Source of the DNA: Bog-159 sp049516155
GTDB lineage: Bacteria > Acidobacteriota > Terriglobia > Bryobacterales > Bryobacteraceae
Assembly (NCBI GenBank): GCA_049516155.1
Contig: JBEKTJ010000051.1
Coordinates: forward strand, 1 to 64,000
DNA length: 64,000 bases
Direction: 5' to 3'
The translations under genes were made by a program, and so were the position numbers. A model generated the notes under the pieces. That model did no database searches, was not told the origin of the DNA, and saw only the letters and a list, made by a program, of their open reading frames with translations. Shown piece by piece: positions 48,654 to 56,421 of this stretch. Each line of letters starts with the position of its first letter. Position 1 is the first letter of the stretch.

Positions 48654-49723
48654 AAGATTGCCAGCTTGATGCGCAGGAACTTCTTCGGATTAGAGCGGAT
48701 GTCCTTGGCGAGCCCTTGAAACTCGCGCATGGCGCCGTTCATGGCTTCATACATCTGCGGATTCACCAGCAACTGCCCCACGGTGCCTTGCCCGGAGTTG
48801 ATGCGGTCGATAGTGGCATCCAGCTTTGCAGTGAGGCCGGTCAACTGTGTGTATAGTTGATCGTCCTTCAGCAGTTTGCCGGCGGTGCCTTTCCCGGCGT
48901 TAAGTTCCTGCGTCAGGCGGCGCATTTCGGCGAGTGTCTGCTGCGCCTCGTCGTAGACCTGGGGGTCTTTCAGCAGCTTGCCCGCGGTGCCTTGCCCCTG
49001 CTGCAAATCGGCGAGCATCTGGTCGATGCGCTTGATCGGCGCGCGCACCTCCTGGTACAGGCTGTCGTCGTAGATCAGCTTGCTCAACGTGCCCTTGCCG
49101 TTGCGCACGTCGGCCAACAGTTGCTGCCCTTCGGCGGCGATCGCATTCAGGCGCTTGTATAGCTCCTCGTCTCTTAGCAGCTTGCCCAGATTGCCCTTGC
49201 CCGCGTTGATGTCCGCCAACATGTCGTCGGCGCGCTTGGAAATGTCCTGCAGCGTCTGGATCAAATTGGCGCTCTGGGCCATAAGCTCGGGGATGTCCTG
49301 CGTCTGCAGGCTGCGCAACTCGCCGCCCGGCTTTACGGGCGTGGCGCTCTTCCCTTTGGTGATGTCGATGAATTTGCTGCCCAGCAGGTTTGCGGCGGTG
49401 ACGGCGGCGGTGGAGTCTTCCGGAATTTCCCGCATATACTTCTCCTGGATCGTGAGTCTGAACTCCACGGCCCGTCTGGGGTCTTTCGAGCCGGACAGCC
49501 TGATCCCCTGAACTGCGCCGGCCAGGATGCCGTTCAGACGCACTGGAGTGCTCTCGGTCATGCCCGCGCCATCCGCCATGTAGGTACGGACGATCTGGTC
49601 GCGTTCAAAAATGTTGCGGTTTCCGGTCAACAGGAAGATCAGCACTCCCAGGATCACCATGGCGGCGAAGGCCACCACTCCGACTTTCAACTGCGACCAG
49701 CGAATTTTGCTGCGCTCCGGCAT
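48650..49723 (-). CDS. MlaD/MCE-domain lipid transport protein with five tandem repeats
   Basis: 357 residues. One N-terminal membrane helix (about 15-33), then an MCE/MlaD domain (about 40-125; VRTYMADGAGMTESTPVRLNGI). Residues about 170-345 carry five copies of a roughly 34-residue unit with consensus G-[KQ]-G-[TN]-x-[GS]-[KQ]-L-[LI]-x-[DN]-x-x-x-Y (GKGNLGKLLRDEELY, GKGTLSKLIYDDSLY, GQGTAGKLLKDPQVY and others), likely a long periplasmic helical stalk. It binds lipid between membranes with the MlaE/F partners directly upstream. Confidence 0.9.
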   Translation of the reverse strand: MPERSKIRWSQLKVGVVAFAAMVILGVLIFLLTGNRNIFERDQIVRTYMADGAGMTESTPVRLNGILAGAVQGIRLSGSKDPRRAVEFRLTIQEKYMREIPEDSTAAVTAANLLGSKFIDITKGKSATPVKPGGELRSLQTQDIPELMAQSANLIQTLQDISKRADDMLADINAGKGNLGKLLRDEELYKRLNAIAAEGQQLLADVRNGKGTLSKLIYDDSLYQEVRAPIKRIDQMLADLQQGQGTAGKLLKDPQVYDEAQQTLAEMRRLTQELNAGKGTAGKLLKDDQLYTQLTGLTAKLDATIDRINSGQGTVGQLLVNPQMYEAMNGAMREFQGLAKDIRSNPKKFLRIKLAIF

Positions 49724-49726
49724 GCT

Positions 49727-50602
49727 CTATTCCCGATGCTTCACAAATTTCGAAATATACGAATCCTGGGACGCCTCCAGCTCGGTTTGCGGCCCCTCGA
49801 AGACCAGACGGCCCTCGCGCAGAACCATGAAGAGGGTGCGCGGCGCGGCGCCGGCCTGACTGCTACTCGGGCCGCCGGCCTGGCTGCTGGTATGGTTGCG
49901 CGCCGGCTCCAAGCCGCCATTCTCCGGATTGTAGCGAAAATTCGCCACCAGGTTGCCGTCTTGATAGCGATAGGTCACGATCAGCGTGGTGGTCTTGTTC
50001 AAATCCCGCTCCTTCACGATCAGCGCGATGATGGTGTTCGCCGTGATGGGGTCCAGGCCCGCGGTGGGCGAATCGTAGAGCAACAAAGGCGGCTGGGTCA
50101 CTACCGCCCGGGCGATCGCCGCGCGCCGCCGCATGCCGCCCGAAAGCTCGCTCGGAAATTTTTCGAGAATGCCATCCAACTCCACGAACTTCAAGGCCTC
50201 TTCCACGCGCGGAAGAACCTGGTCGGGAGGGCAGTGAATCGACGGCTGGTTGAGCAGCGGATAGCTCACATTATCCTCAATGTTCAGCGAGTCGAACAGC
50301 GCGCTCTCCTGGAACAGCATACCCATTTTGCTGCGGATTTCAAACAGTTCCCGTTCCTGCATCCGGCTGATATCGCGGCCGAAGACGTATACGGTGCCCG
50401 AATCCGGCCGTTGCAGGCCCAGCGCCGTCTTCAGCAGCACCGTTTTGCCGCTTCCTGTGGCGCCCATGATCACGCGCGATTCTCCCTCGTAGGCCTGGAA
50501 GGATACATCCGCCAGCGCGGGCGTATCGTCGAACGAGACGCTCACGCGGTCGAAGCGCAGAACCGCGGTTTGGGTATCCGCCGGCTTTGCGGTTGGCATC
50601 AT
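49727..50602 (-). CDS. MlaF-type ABC transporter ATPase with C-terminal insertion
   Basis: 291 residues starting at ATG 50602, overlapping the permease stop. Walker A GATGSGKTVLLK, ABC signature LSGGMRRRAAIARAVV, Walker B LLLYDSPTAGLDP. Near the C-terminus (about 225-260) is an insertion (YNPENGGLEPARN, then two SSQAG units and APR) where most MlaF proteins go directly from the H-loop region to the last strand; it is low-complexity and repeats itself. The H-loop His also reads TYRYQDG rather than the usual THD, so this copy departs from the standard at that point. Confidence 0.9.
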   Translation of the reverse strand: MMPTAKPADTQTAVLRFDRVSVSFDDTPALADVSFQAYEGESRVIMGATGSGKTVLLKTALGLQRPDSGTVYVFGRDISRMQERELFEIRSKMGMLFQESALFDSLNIEDNVSYPLLNQPSIHCPPDQVLPRVEEALKFVELDGILEKFPSELSGGMRRRAAIARAVVTQPPLLLYDSPTAGLDPITANTIIALIVKERDLNKTTTLIVTYRYQDGNLVANFRYNPENGGLEPARNHTSSQAGGPSSSQAGAAPRTLFMVLREGRLVFEGPQTELEASQDSYISKFVKHRE

Positions 50603-51399
50603 GAGACCACCTGGCTGACAAAAATCTTGCCCAGGAAAAAGTCGAGAATCAAGATCAGAACGGAGGCGGCCACCATGGACTGCGTTGTGGCGCGGCCTAC
50701 CCCTTGCGTTCCCCCGGACGCGCGCAAACCGTAGTAGCAACCCACCAGAGAAATGATGAACGCGAATACGAACGGCTTCAACAGCCCCTGGGTGATGTCG
50801 TTCCACTCCAGTTGCCGCCACACGGAGGACCAATACTGCTGGCTGGGCAGATCCAGGAAAAAACGGGAGACGAACCAGCCGCCGAACATGCCGATGAAAT
50901 CCGCCAGGATGGTGAGCAGCGGCAGCATCACCGCGGTGGCCACCATACGCGGTGTCACCAACTTCTGTATCGGATCGGTGCCCAGCGCGCGCATGGCGTC
51001 GATCTGCTCGGTCACTTTCATGGAGCCGAGTTCGCTGGCGATGCCAGAAGAATTGCGCCCCGCCATCATCAGCGCGGTCAACACCGGACCTAATTCGCGC
51101 ACCAGCGAAATCGAAACCAGCGTCCCGGTCTGGTCCACTTGGCCGTATTGCTGCAAGGCGCGCGACATCTGCAGGGCCATCACCGCGCCGGCGAAAAGGC
51201 CAGTCAGGATCACAATGGGAAGGCTGCCGACCCCAATCAGATCCATCTGCGCGATGATGTCGTCGGCATAATGCGGGCGGGCGGCCACGTTGCGGAGCGC
51301 GCGCCCGGTCAGCAGATAGAACTCCTGAATGGCGATGAACGGTTCCTTTAGGAAGTCGAGCAAGACGGCTGATCCCCGAAATTCGATGCTACCATACAC
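50599..51399 (-). CDS. MlaE-type ABC transporter permease
   Basis: 266 residues, five or six membrane segments. The region SISLVRELGPVLTALMMAGRNSSGIASELGSM, then EQIDAMRALGTDPIQ, is the MlaE family core (the EQIDAM-like loop contacts the ATPase). With the ATPase and MCE protein it forms the inner membrane part of a phospholipid transporter. All three genes and the deacetylase lie in one coupled operon. The start ATG at 51399 is 16 bases from the divergent P1 peptidase ATG. Confidence 0.92.
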   Translation of the reverse strand: MYGSIEFRGSAVLLDFLKEPFIAIQEFYLLTGRALRNVAARPHYADDIIAQMDLIGVGSLPIVILTGLFAGAVMALQMSRALQQYGQVDQTGTLVSISLVRELGPVLTALMMAGRNSSGIASELGSMKVTEQIDAMRALGTDPIQKLVTPRMVATAVMLPLLTILADFIGMFGGWFVSRFFLDLPSQQYWSSVWRQLEWNDITQGLLKPFVFAFIISLVGCYYGLRASGGTQGVGRATTQSMVAASVLILILDFFLGKIFVSQVVS

Positions 51400-51415
51400 C
51401 TATAAAGAATCGGCC

Positions 51416-52381
51416 ATGCAGGGACTTACCGCCATCGCGGGCATTCGCGTGGGGCACGCTTCGAATTTCGATGCGTTGACCGGGTGCACGGCGATTTTGT
51501 GCGAAAGCGGCGCAGTGGGCGGTGTGGATACGCGCGGCTCCGCCAGCGAGACTTCGTCCATCGACACCCTGCAGCCGGGCCACGTTGCCGGGCAGGTACA
51601 CGGCATAGTCTTGACGGGCGGTAGCGCCTTCGGACTCGAAACGGCTTCCGGAGTGCGGCGTTATCTGGAGCAGCGCGGCGCGGGCTTTCGGTTTGGCCGG
51701 GGGGTAGTGCCCATTGTCCCCTGTGCCGTTCTATTCGATCTGGATATCGGCAAGGCCGGCATCCGTCCGACTCGCGAGATGGGAGAGACGGCGGCGGCGG
51801 CGGCCACCGCCGAACCGGTCCAGGAAGGCGCCGTAGGCGCCGGCACTGGAGCCACCGTGGGTAAGATCCTGGGAATGCGGCAGGCCATGAAATCGGGGAT
51901 CGGCTCGGGGATGGTGGAACTGCCAGGCGGCGTGCTGGTAGCCGCGCTGGCGGCGGTGAACGCTTTTGGCGACGTGCGGGACACTACCACCGGCAACCTT
52001 ATCGCCGGCGCGCGCCGCTCTCCGGACAGTATGGAATTGGCGGACACCGAAGCGGTGATGAAGGCGGGCGGGCTGCGATCCCGCCCGGAGCGGCGCAACA
52101 CCACCCTGGCCGTGGTCGCCACCAATGCGCGCCTCTCAAAGGTCGAAGCCACGAAACTGGCGGAATTTGGAAGCCTGGGGCTGGCGCGAACCATCTACCC
52201 GGTCTATACCATGTTCGACGGAGACACGACCTTCGCGCTTTCCATTGGAGATGCCAGCGCAGACGTAAACACGTTGGGCGTGGCGGCGGCCCAAGCCGTC
52301 GCACAGGCCGTGATCAGAGCAGTGAAGGGCGCGCCATCCATGGGCGGCGTACCGGGTCTGGCTGGCGAGGCACACGGCTAA
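51416..52381 (+). CDS. P1-family (DmpA/S58) peptidase
   Basis: 321 residues from ATG 51416. Features of the P1/DmpA aminopeptidase family: GIRVGHASNFDALTGCTAIL at the start, VLTGGSAFGLETASGV, GAGTGATVGKILG, and RRNTTLAVVATNA, where the N-terminal nucleophile (Ser/Thr) of the self-cleaved beta chain is expected (the TT pair at about 249-250). The family releases D- or L-amino acids from peptides or beta-peptides. Self-processing is expected but not proven here. A strong terminator follows the stop codon. Confidence 0.88.
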   Translation: MQGLTAIAGIRVGHASNFDALTGCTAILCESGAVGGVDTRGSASETSSIDTLQPGHVAGQVHGIVLTGGSAFGLETASGVRRYLEQRGAGFRFGRGVVPIVPCAVLFDLDIGKAGIRPTREMGETAAAAATAEPVQEGAVGAGTGATVGKILGMRQAMKSGIGSGMVELPGGVLVAALAAVNAFGDVRDTTTGNLIAGARRSPDSMELADTEAVMKAGGLRSRPERRNTTLAVVATNARLSKVEATKLAEFGSLGLARTIYPVYTMFDGDTTFALSIGDASADVNTLGVAAAQAVAQAVIRAVKGAPSMGGVPGLAGEAHG

Positions 52382-52391
52382 AGCAGGTTCA

Positions 52392-52429
52392 CCAACGGTA
52401 TACCTATGCGTATATCGTTGGGGCTTTTT
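52392..52429 (+). terminator. Rho-independent terminator after the P1 peptidase gene
   Basis: Stem CCAACGGTATAC (52392-52403) and GTATATCGTTGG (52410-52421), 12 base pairs with one G-T pair, six-base loop CTATGC, followed by GGCTTTTT. This is the clearest intrinsic terminator in the window and begins 11 bases after the stop codon. Confidence 0.85.
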
Positions 52430-52615
52430 CTCACGCAGATTTAACCCGGGTTACGGTCCTCCGGTGGTATCCTATTGATGTTATTGATCTAAATGGCAAT
52501 CGAAAGATTGCTTTCGACCACCCAGTTGCGAGTACTTCAAGCGGGGCGCCAACAGCCTTTAGGCGAGAAGTTCGGCCGTCTCCAAGAACTATGCAACCGT
52601 AACGGATAAAAGCAA

Positions 52616-53023
52616 ATGGAACTTGAAAAAGCAGGCGTACCGGTCGAGCGGCGGGCAAAAAAACGCTTCGTCATGGAGCGCGAGATCCGCTACAAAGTAC
52701 TCGAACAGGATAAAATCGTTGCCGTCGGAAATGGCAAAACCCTCAATTTGAGCAGCAACGGCGTGGCCTTCGCGACGAAGAACGATTTGCCTCCAGGAGC
52801 GTTTATCGAGTTATCCATAGCTTGGCCGGCATTGCTCGAAAACCGTTGCCCTCTGCAATTGATTGGCTTTGGCCGCGTGCTTAGAAGCGCGGGCGGCTCG
52901 GTCGCGGCGACTCTGGAGACCTACGAGTTCCGCACGCTGGCGCGGGTAGTGCCGGAAAGCGCTTGGTCCGCCCGTAGCGACGAGAAACTGCGCCGCTGGG
53001 CGGAAGCCGTCGCGCGCGGCTAA
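52616..53023 (+). CDS. Single-domain PilZ protein
   Basis: 135 residues. VERRAKKRFVMEREIRYKVL gives the RxxxR-type site and NLSSNGVAF the NxSxxG site for cyclic di-GMP. The later segment IELSIAWPALLENRCPLQLI matches the PilZ protein encoded at 61712-62074, so these are local paralogs. A c-di-GMP-binding adaptor is likely; the target is unknown. The 235 bases upstream hold only the P1 gene terminator and no other gene I can support. Confidence 0.85.
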   Translation: MELEKAGVPVERRAKKRFVMEREIRYKVLEQDKIVAVGNGKTLNLSSNGVAFATKNDLPPGAFIELSIAWPALLENRCPLQLIGFGRVLRSAGGSVAATLETYEFRTLARVVPESAWSARSDEKLRRWAEAVARG

Positions 53024-53037
53024 ACGGGAGCGGTAAA

Positions 53038-53058
53038 GCAGCCTAAACGAGAGGCTGC
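53038..53058. terminator. Hairpin in convergent junction (possible bidirectional terminator)
   Basis: GCAGCCT (53038-53044) pairs with AGGCTGC (53052-53058), loop AAACGAG, between the convergent PilZ and Rpn-like genes. No T-run on either side; called by position and symmetry. Confidence 0.4.
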
Positions 53059-53071
53059 CCATGCGCCGCCC

Positions 53072-53917
53072 TTACCTCAGCAGTTCTTCCACGCTCTTGG
53101 TATCCAGCACCCGCTCACTCAGATCTTCAAGCTCCGGCGTGGACAGTGCCGCCAGTTTTTCGCCGGCCCAACCCGGCAGGGCGCCAAAGCGTTTCTCGAT
53201 TTGCCGGCGCAGGACGGTCAGTTCGCCGGCTTGAAGTCCTTTTTGCAGGCCTTCTTGCAGGCCTTCTTGCAGGCCTTTCCGTTCCGCTTCTTTAAACATG
53301 GGTCCCAAGACCTCGTGTTCCCGAATATCGATATCTATCGGCATTTTCCGTGTCTCCTGGGCCACCACGTGTGCCAGGTGCCTCAAACCGGAGAGAATCA
53401 ATAACTGGGCAAGCGCGGTTTCCCGCTCCACCGTAGCCAACCCCGCGATCCGCTCCACAATCTTGCGGACCGCACTTTGATGGTCTCGCAATCGCGCCAG
53501 AATCGCAATTACATTATCGCCACTTCCTCGCTTTCGAGCACGGTCGCCATCCAGCGCCCGAATGTCCACCAGACGATAGCTGAACGACAAATCCGGGCCG
53601 TGCAGCTCGCTCTGCATTTTCATGGGCCCATTACCCACGTAGAGCAGTATCTGCCGCGGAAATTGTCCGAACAGCCGGCGCAGGCCGAGACAGTATTCGA
53701 GCATTCGAAGCGGCATAGCCGCGTCATTGCCGCTTTGCAGCTCCAGGTGCACCAGGCCTCCGTCGACAGTCTCGCCGAGAAGGTCTAAACGCAGGTTCTG
53801 CACCTTTGGCAATTCCACATCCAGCCACTTGGCGACCGCCGTGCCAGTCAACTCGCCCACGAAGTGCTTGGCCGAACCTTTGAACAGCAACTTCAAGGTT
53901 AGGTCATATTCCTGCAT
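53072..53917 (-). CDS. Rpn/YhgA-like PD-(D/E)XK nuclease family protein
   Basis: 281 residues. DLTLKLLFKGSAKHFVGELTG and VHLELQSGNDAAMPLRMLEYCLGL (with the ELQ catalytic core of the PD-(D/E)XK fold) match the recombination-promoting nuclease family often annotated as Rpn/transposase_31. A C-terminal coil with GLQE/GLQK repeats (about 215-230, four 12-bp DNA repeats at 53228-53275) is followed by a DUF4351-like end (LRRQIEKRFGALPGWAGEKL). No transposon ends were found, so it is not called a mobile element. Confidence 0.82.
   Translation of the reverse strand: MQEYDLTLKLLFKGSAKHFVGELTGTAVAKWLDVELPKVQNLRLDLLGETVDGGLVHLELQSGNDAAMPLRMLEYCLGLRRLFGQFPRQILLYVGNGPMKMQSELHGPDLSFSYRLVDIRALDGDRARKRGSGDNVIAILARLRDHQSAVRKIVERIAGLATVERETALAQLLILSGLRHLAHVVAQETRKMPIDIDIREHEVLGPMFKEAERKGLQEGLQEGLQKGLQAGELTVLRRQIEKRFGALPGWAGEKLAALSTPELEDLSERVLDTKSVEELLR
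53228..53275 (-). repeat. Four in-frame 12-bp tandem repeats in the Rpn-like gene
   Basis: On the minus strand four 12-bp units encode GLQE-GLQE-GLQK-GLQA; the two upstream units are identical (GGCCTGCAAGAA) and the other two are diverged. Because units are a multiple of three, copy-number change would alter the linker length without a frameshift. Confidence 0.75.
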
Positions 53918-54072
53918 CGGAGTTGCATCGGGGTGTTTTCTCGACTGGCAGGGCGATCCGCCCGCCGCTTGTACCTACGGAAGAGGGTGGAATACTCGCG
54001 TCCCTTCTCTCATCCCCGGATGCGCCGGCGGCGGCAGTGTGATTAGCAGGTTCGTGGGCCGAGGGGCACCGG

Positions 54073-54408
54073 CTAGTCGGACTTCGTGGTAGTGCTCTTC
54101 GCAGTGCTGGAGGTTTCCGCCCCCGAAGTGGCAGCGGGTTTCGATGAATCCGCTTTTTCGCTCTTCTTGCTGTCCGAGGATTTGTTGTCCGAGGATTCGG
54201 TTTTGGGTTTCTCTCTGGACCCAGAGCCGTTCTTGCCGTAATCGTTCACGTACCACCCCGAGCCTTTGAATTGCAAGGCCGCCGCCGACAATAGCTTTTC
54301 CACCGCTCCGCCGCACCCGGGATGCTCGTGCAGCGGCTCATCCGAGAACTTTTGAATCAGCTCAAATACATCACCGCACTTCGCGCATTTATACTCGTAC
54401 AACGGCAT
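54073..54408 (-). CDS. FmdB-type zinc ribbon protein
   Basis: 111 residues. MPLYEYKCAKCGDVFELIQKF (CxxC) and HEHPGCGGAVEKLLS mark the FmdB regulatory-protein zinc ribbon; the second knuckle reads PGCGG, so one Cys of the usual CP-C pair is missing, as in some family members. The last 50 residues are a Ser/Lys/Glu-rich low-complexity tail. Family function is unclear; it may be regulatory. Start ATG 54408 gives the conserved MPLYEY. Confidence 0.85.
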   Translation of the reverse strand: MPLYEYKCAKCGDVFELIQKFSDEPLHEHPGCGGAVEKLLSAAALQFKGSGWYVNDYGKNGSGSREKPKTESSDNKSSDSKKSEKADSSKPAATSGAETSSTAKSTTTKSD

Positions 54409-54523
54409 AGGAATTCGATTTCCCCAAAGTACCAATAGGGACGGATCTGAGTACCATTCTAGCAGATCTGGGCGCGCTGCCGCCAATCGCTAACTTCCGG
54501 ACACCTCCGGCGTCTTAATTAAT

Positions 54524-54751
54524 ATGCGAACGCGAGCGTTCTTCATCACGGTGCTGATGGCCACGGGGTTGGTAGCCAGCCAAAGCCGCCACTTCTGCGC
54601 GGCGGCGATGGGCCGCTCGGCGCACGCCTTTTATCAATATTTTGTGGCATTGCGCCAAGAGCCGCTGAACCCGGTGGAGCGGGTCATGCTCAGCTTGGTC
54701 TTGGCCAATTCGAAAGCGCAACAGGACTGCCAGACACCGATCCATTTATGA
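54524..54751 (+). CDS. Small exported hypothetical protein
   Basis: 75 residues. The first 20 (MRTRAFFITVLMATGLVAS) look like a signal peptide. The rest has two Cys (residues 25 and 69) and no recognised motif. No good ribosome-binding site is seen before the ATG. It runs toward the TPR gene on the other strand. Plausible but unproven. Confidence 0.4.
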   Translation: MRTRAFFITVLMATGLVASQSRHFCAAAMGRSAHAFYQYFVALRQEPLNPVERVMLSLVLANSKAQQDCQTPIHL

Positions 54752-54786
54752 AGCTTGCAGGCGAAACGCTCGCCCCACCCATCGGG

Positions 54787-56148
54787 CTAGGATTTCTTGT
54801 GAACCGTATGATGCACCGGCGCTACCTTCTCCTCTTTCAGGGTGGTACAACCATCCGGCGTAATCGTGCAGACTTTGCCCTTCTCGACATCGAACGTCAC
54901 CATTAAAGCCGGGTCTTTGGTCAAAGAGTCGCCGATTCCTTCAAACTGGATCTCCACGCCCACCACTGGCTTGCCGGTGAGCGGAGCGGCTGTGGCGCCG
55001 TCCGAGCCCACCAGTTTAAGAGTAACGTTGGGGGCCTGATCCTTGCCCTCCATGCTGACCAGCAATTCCTTCGACTTTACCGGCGGCTTGGCGGACACCA
55101 GCCATCCCTTCAACTTGGGTACAGCCGCGCCTTTCATGGAGCTATCGAAATAAGTCTGCCCCTCCGGCGAAAGCAATTGCCCCTTGAGGTTCAGCCAAAG
55201 CGCCAACTCGGGGTTGGTCTTCTTCAACTCCTCTTCCTTTTCCGCGGCGATTTCGGCAGCGGTCTTAATCTTAAAGTCCGCGGGCGGTGTGGTGCTGGTC
55301 TTCGCCATTGCCTTCAACTCGGCCAAACCCGTGGTATCGCCATGCAGTTGCGAATAGACCTTGGAGAGAAAGTCGTCGGCCTGCTTGCGCTGCTGCGGAG
55401 TCATCGCACCCGGCCCGTCATAAGCCGCGGCGCGCGCAAAATAGAACATCGCTTCCGATATGCGCTCCGGCTTCTTCTGCAGATAAATTACAGTCCCCAA
55501 CCAGTAGTCGACTTCACCCGAGGCCGGCTCCATTTGCAGGCTCTGGACGAAATTCTTTTCGGCCACGTCGTAGGTCTTGCGCTGCCAGGCGATCCAACCC
55601 AGAGTCTTGTAAGCGATGGCGTCCGTGGTCTTCTTGGCCTTTGTCCAATCCTCGGGCTTGGTGCCGGCTGGGGCCTCCGCGTTCAGCAGTCCGTTGGCTG
55701 CCTTCTCGCCGGTGTCCAGGCCATCCTGCGAATTCAGACTCAACTGCGGCGTCAGCAGGGTGATCCAATACAATGCGTGGAGTTCCTTGGGATCGATCGC
55801 CAGTACATCCTTGGATGCATCGATCATTTTGGCGTACTGGCCTAATTTCTGGTAGGTGTCCAAAAACAGCAGAGCCCGCGCCAGCTTGAAGTCGGAGTCC
55901 GAATATTTATCCTTCCACGTGCTCAGCAATGCCAGCTTCTTGTTTGGGTCGGCCTCCTTGGTAACGGAGTCGTAGAGCGTGTATTCCTGTTGATCTTTAT
56001 ATTGCGGTTTTTTTTCGGCCGGCGCCGCTGGCGCCGCCGGCGCGGCCTGGCCGCTCTGCGCCGGTTGGCTGTTCTGTGCCAAGCCGAGCGTCACGCCCGC
56101 TATCGCGATAACTGTAATCCCCGTTAGCCTTCGTAAAAAATGCTGCAC
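54787..56148 (-). CDS. Exported TPR-repeat protein
   Basis: 453 residues from a GTG at 56148, preceded by AGGAGG at six-base spacing, giving a signal peptide (VQHFLRRLTGITVIAIAGVTLGLAQ). A Gln/Ala/Pro-rich linker is followed by TPR-like helices (about 50-290; YQKLGQYAKMIDASKDVLAID, LGWIAWQRKTYDVAEKNFVQSLQ). The C-terminal part (about 300-440) is beta-rich (PKLKGWLVSAKPPVKS, APNVTLKLVGSDG). An ATG at 56316 is in frame but lacks a ribosome site and would precede the signal peptide. Role unknown; may bind envelope components. Confidence 0.8.
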   Translation of the reverse strand: MQHFLRRLTGITVIAIAGVTLGLAQNSQPAQSGQAAPAAPAAPAEKKPQYKDQQEYTLYDSVTKEADPNKKLALLSTWKDKYSDSDFKLARALLFLDTYQKLGQYAKMIDASKDVLAIDPKELHALYWITLLTPQLSLNSQDGLDTGEKAANGLLNAEAPAGTKPEDWTKAKKTTDAIAYKTLGWIAWQRKTYDVAEKNFVQSLQMEPASGEVDYWLGTVIYLQKKPERISEAMFYFARAAAYDGPGAMTPQQRKQADDFLSKVYSQLHGDTTGLAELKAMAKTSTTPPADFKIKTAAEIAAEKEEELKKTNPELALWLNLKGQLLSPEGQTYFDSSMKGAAVPKLKGWLVSAKPPVKSKELLVSMEGKDQAPNVTLKLVGSDGATAAPLTGKPVVGVEIQFEGIGDSLTKDPALMVTFDVEKGKVCTITPDGCTTLKEEKVAPVHHTVHKKS

Positions 56149-56421
56149 TTGCTGCCTCCTGCCGGTATCCCTAAAAAGTTCGATCTGGTGGGCTACTGAG
56201 CCGTCTTCGTGCGCCGAGCCGGTCGCCTCCGCGCTGTTGCGTTCATCAGCGGGTATTTGCGGAGTATAACTGAACGACATGCGCGGCGCAACATATTCGA
56301 CGCTATACGCAGCCACTGAGTTCCGAATTCAAAATCATAACAGATCGTGCGCCGCTCAGCGGCGACAATGCAAGCATTTGGGCGCCGGAAAGATTCCGGC
56401 TGTGATAAAATGCGCCATTCT

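Noticed and set aside
53228..53275. Possible short CRISPR-like repeat
   Set aside because: Units are adjacent 12-mers without spacers inside a coding frame; no CRISPR.
53072..53917. Possible transposase/mobile element
   Set aside because: Rpn/YhgA-like proteins are often labelled transposases, but no terminal inverted repeats or target duplication were seen.
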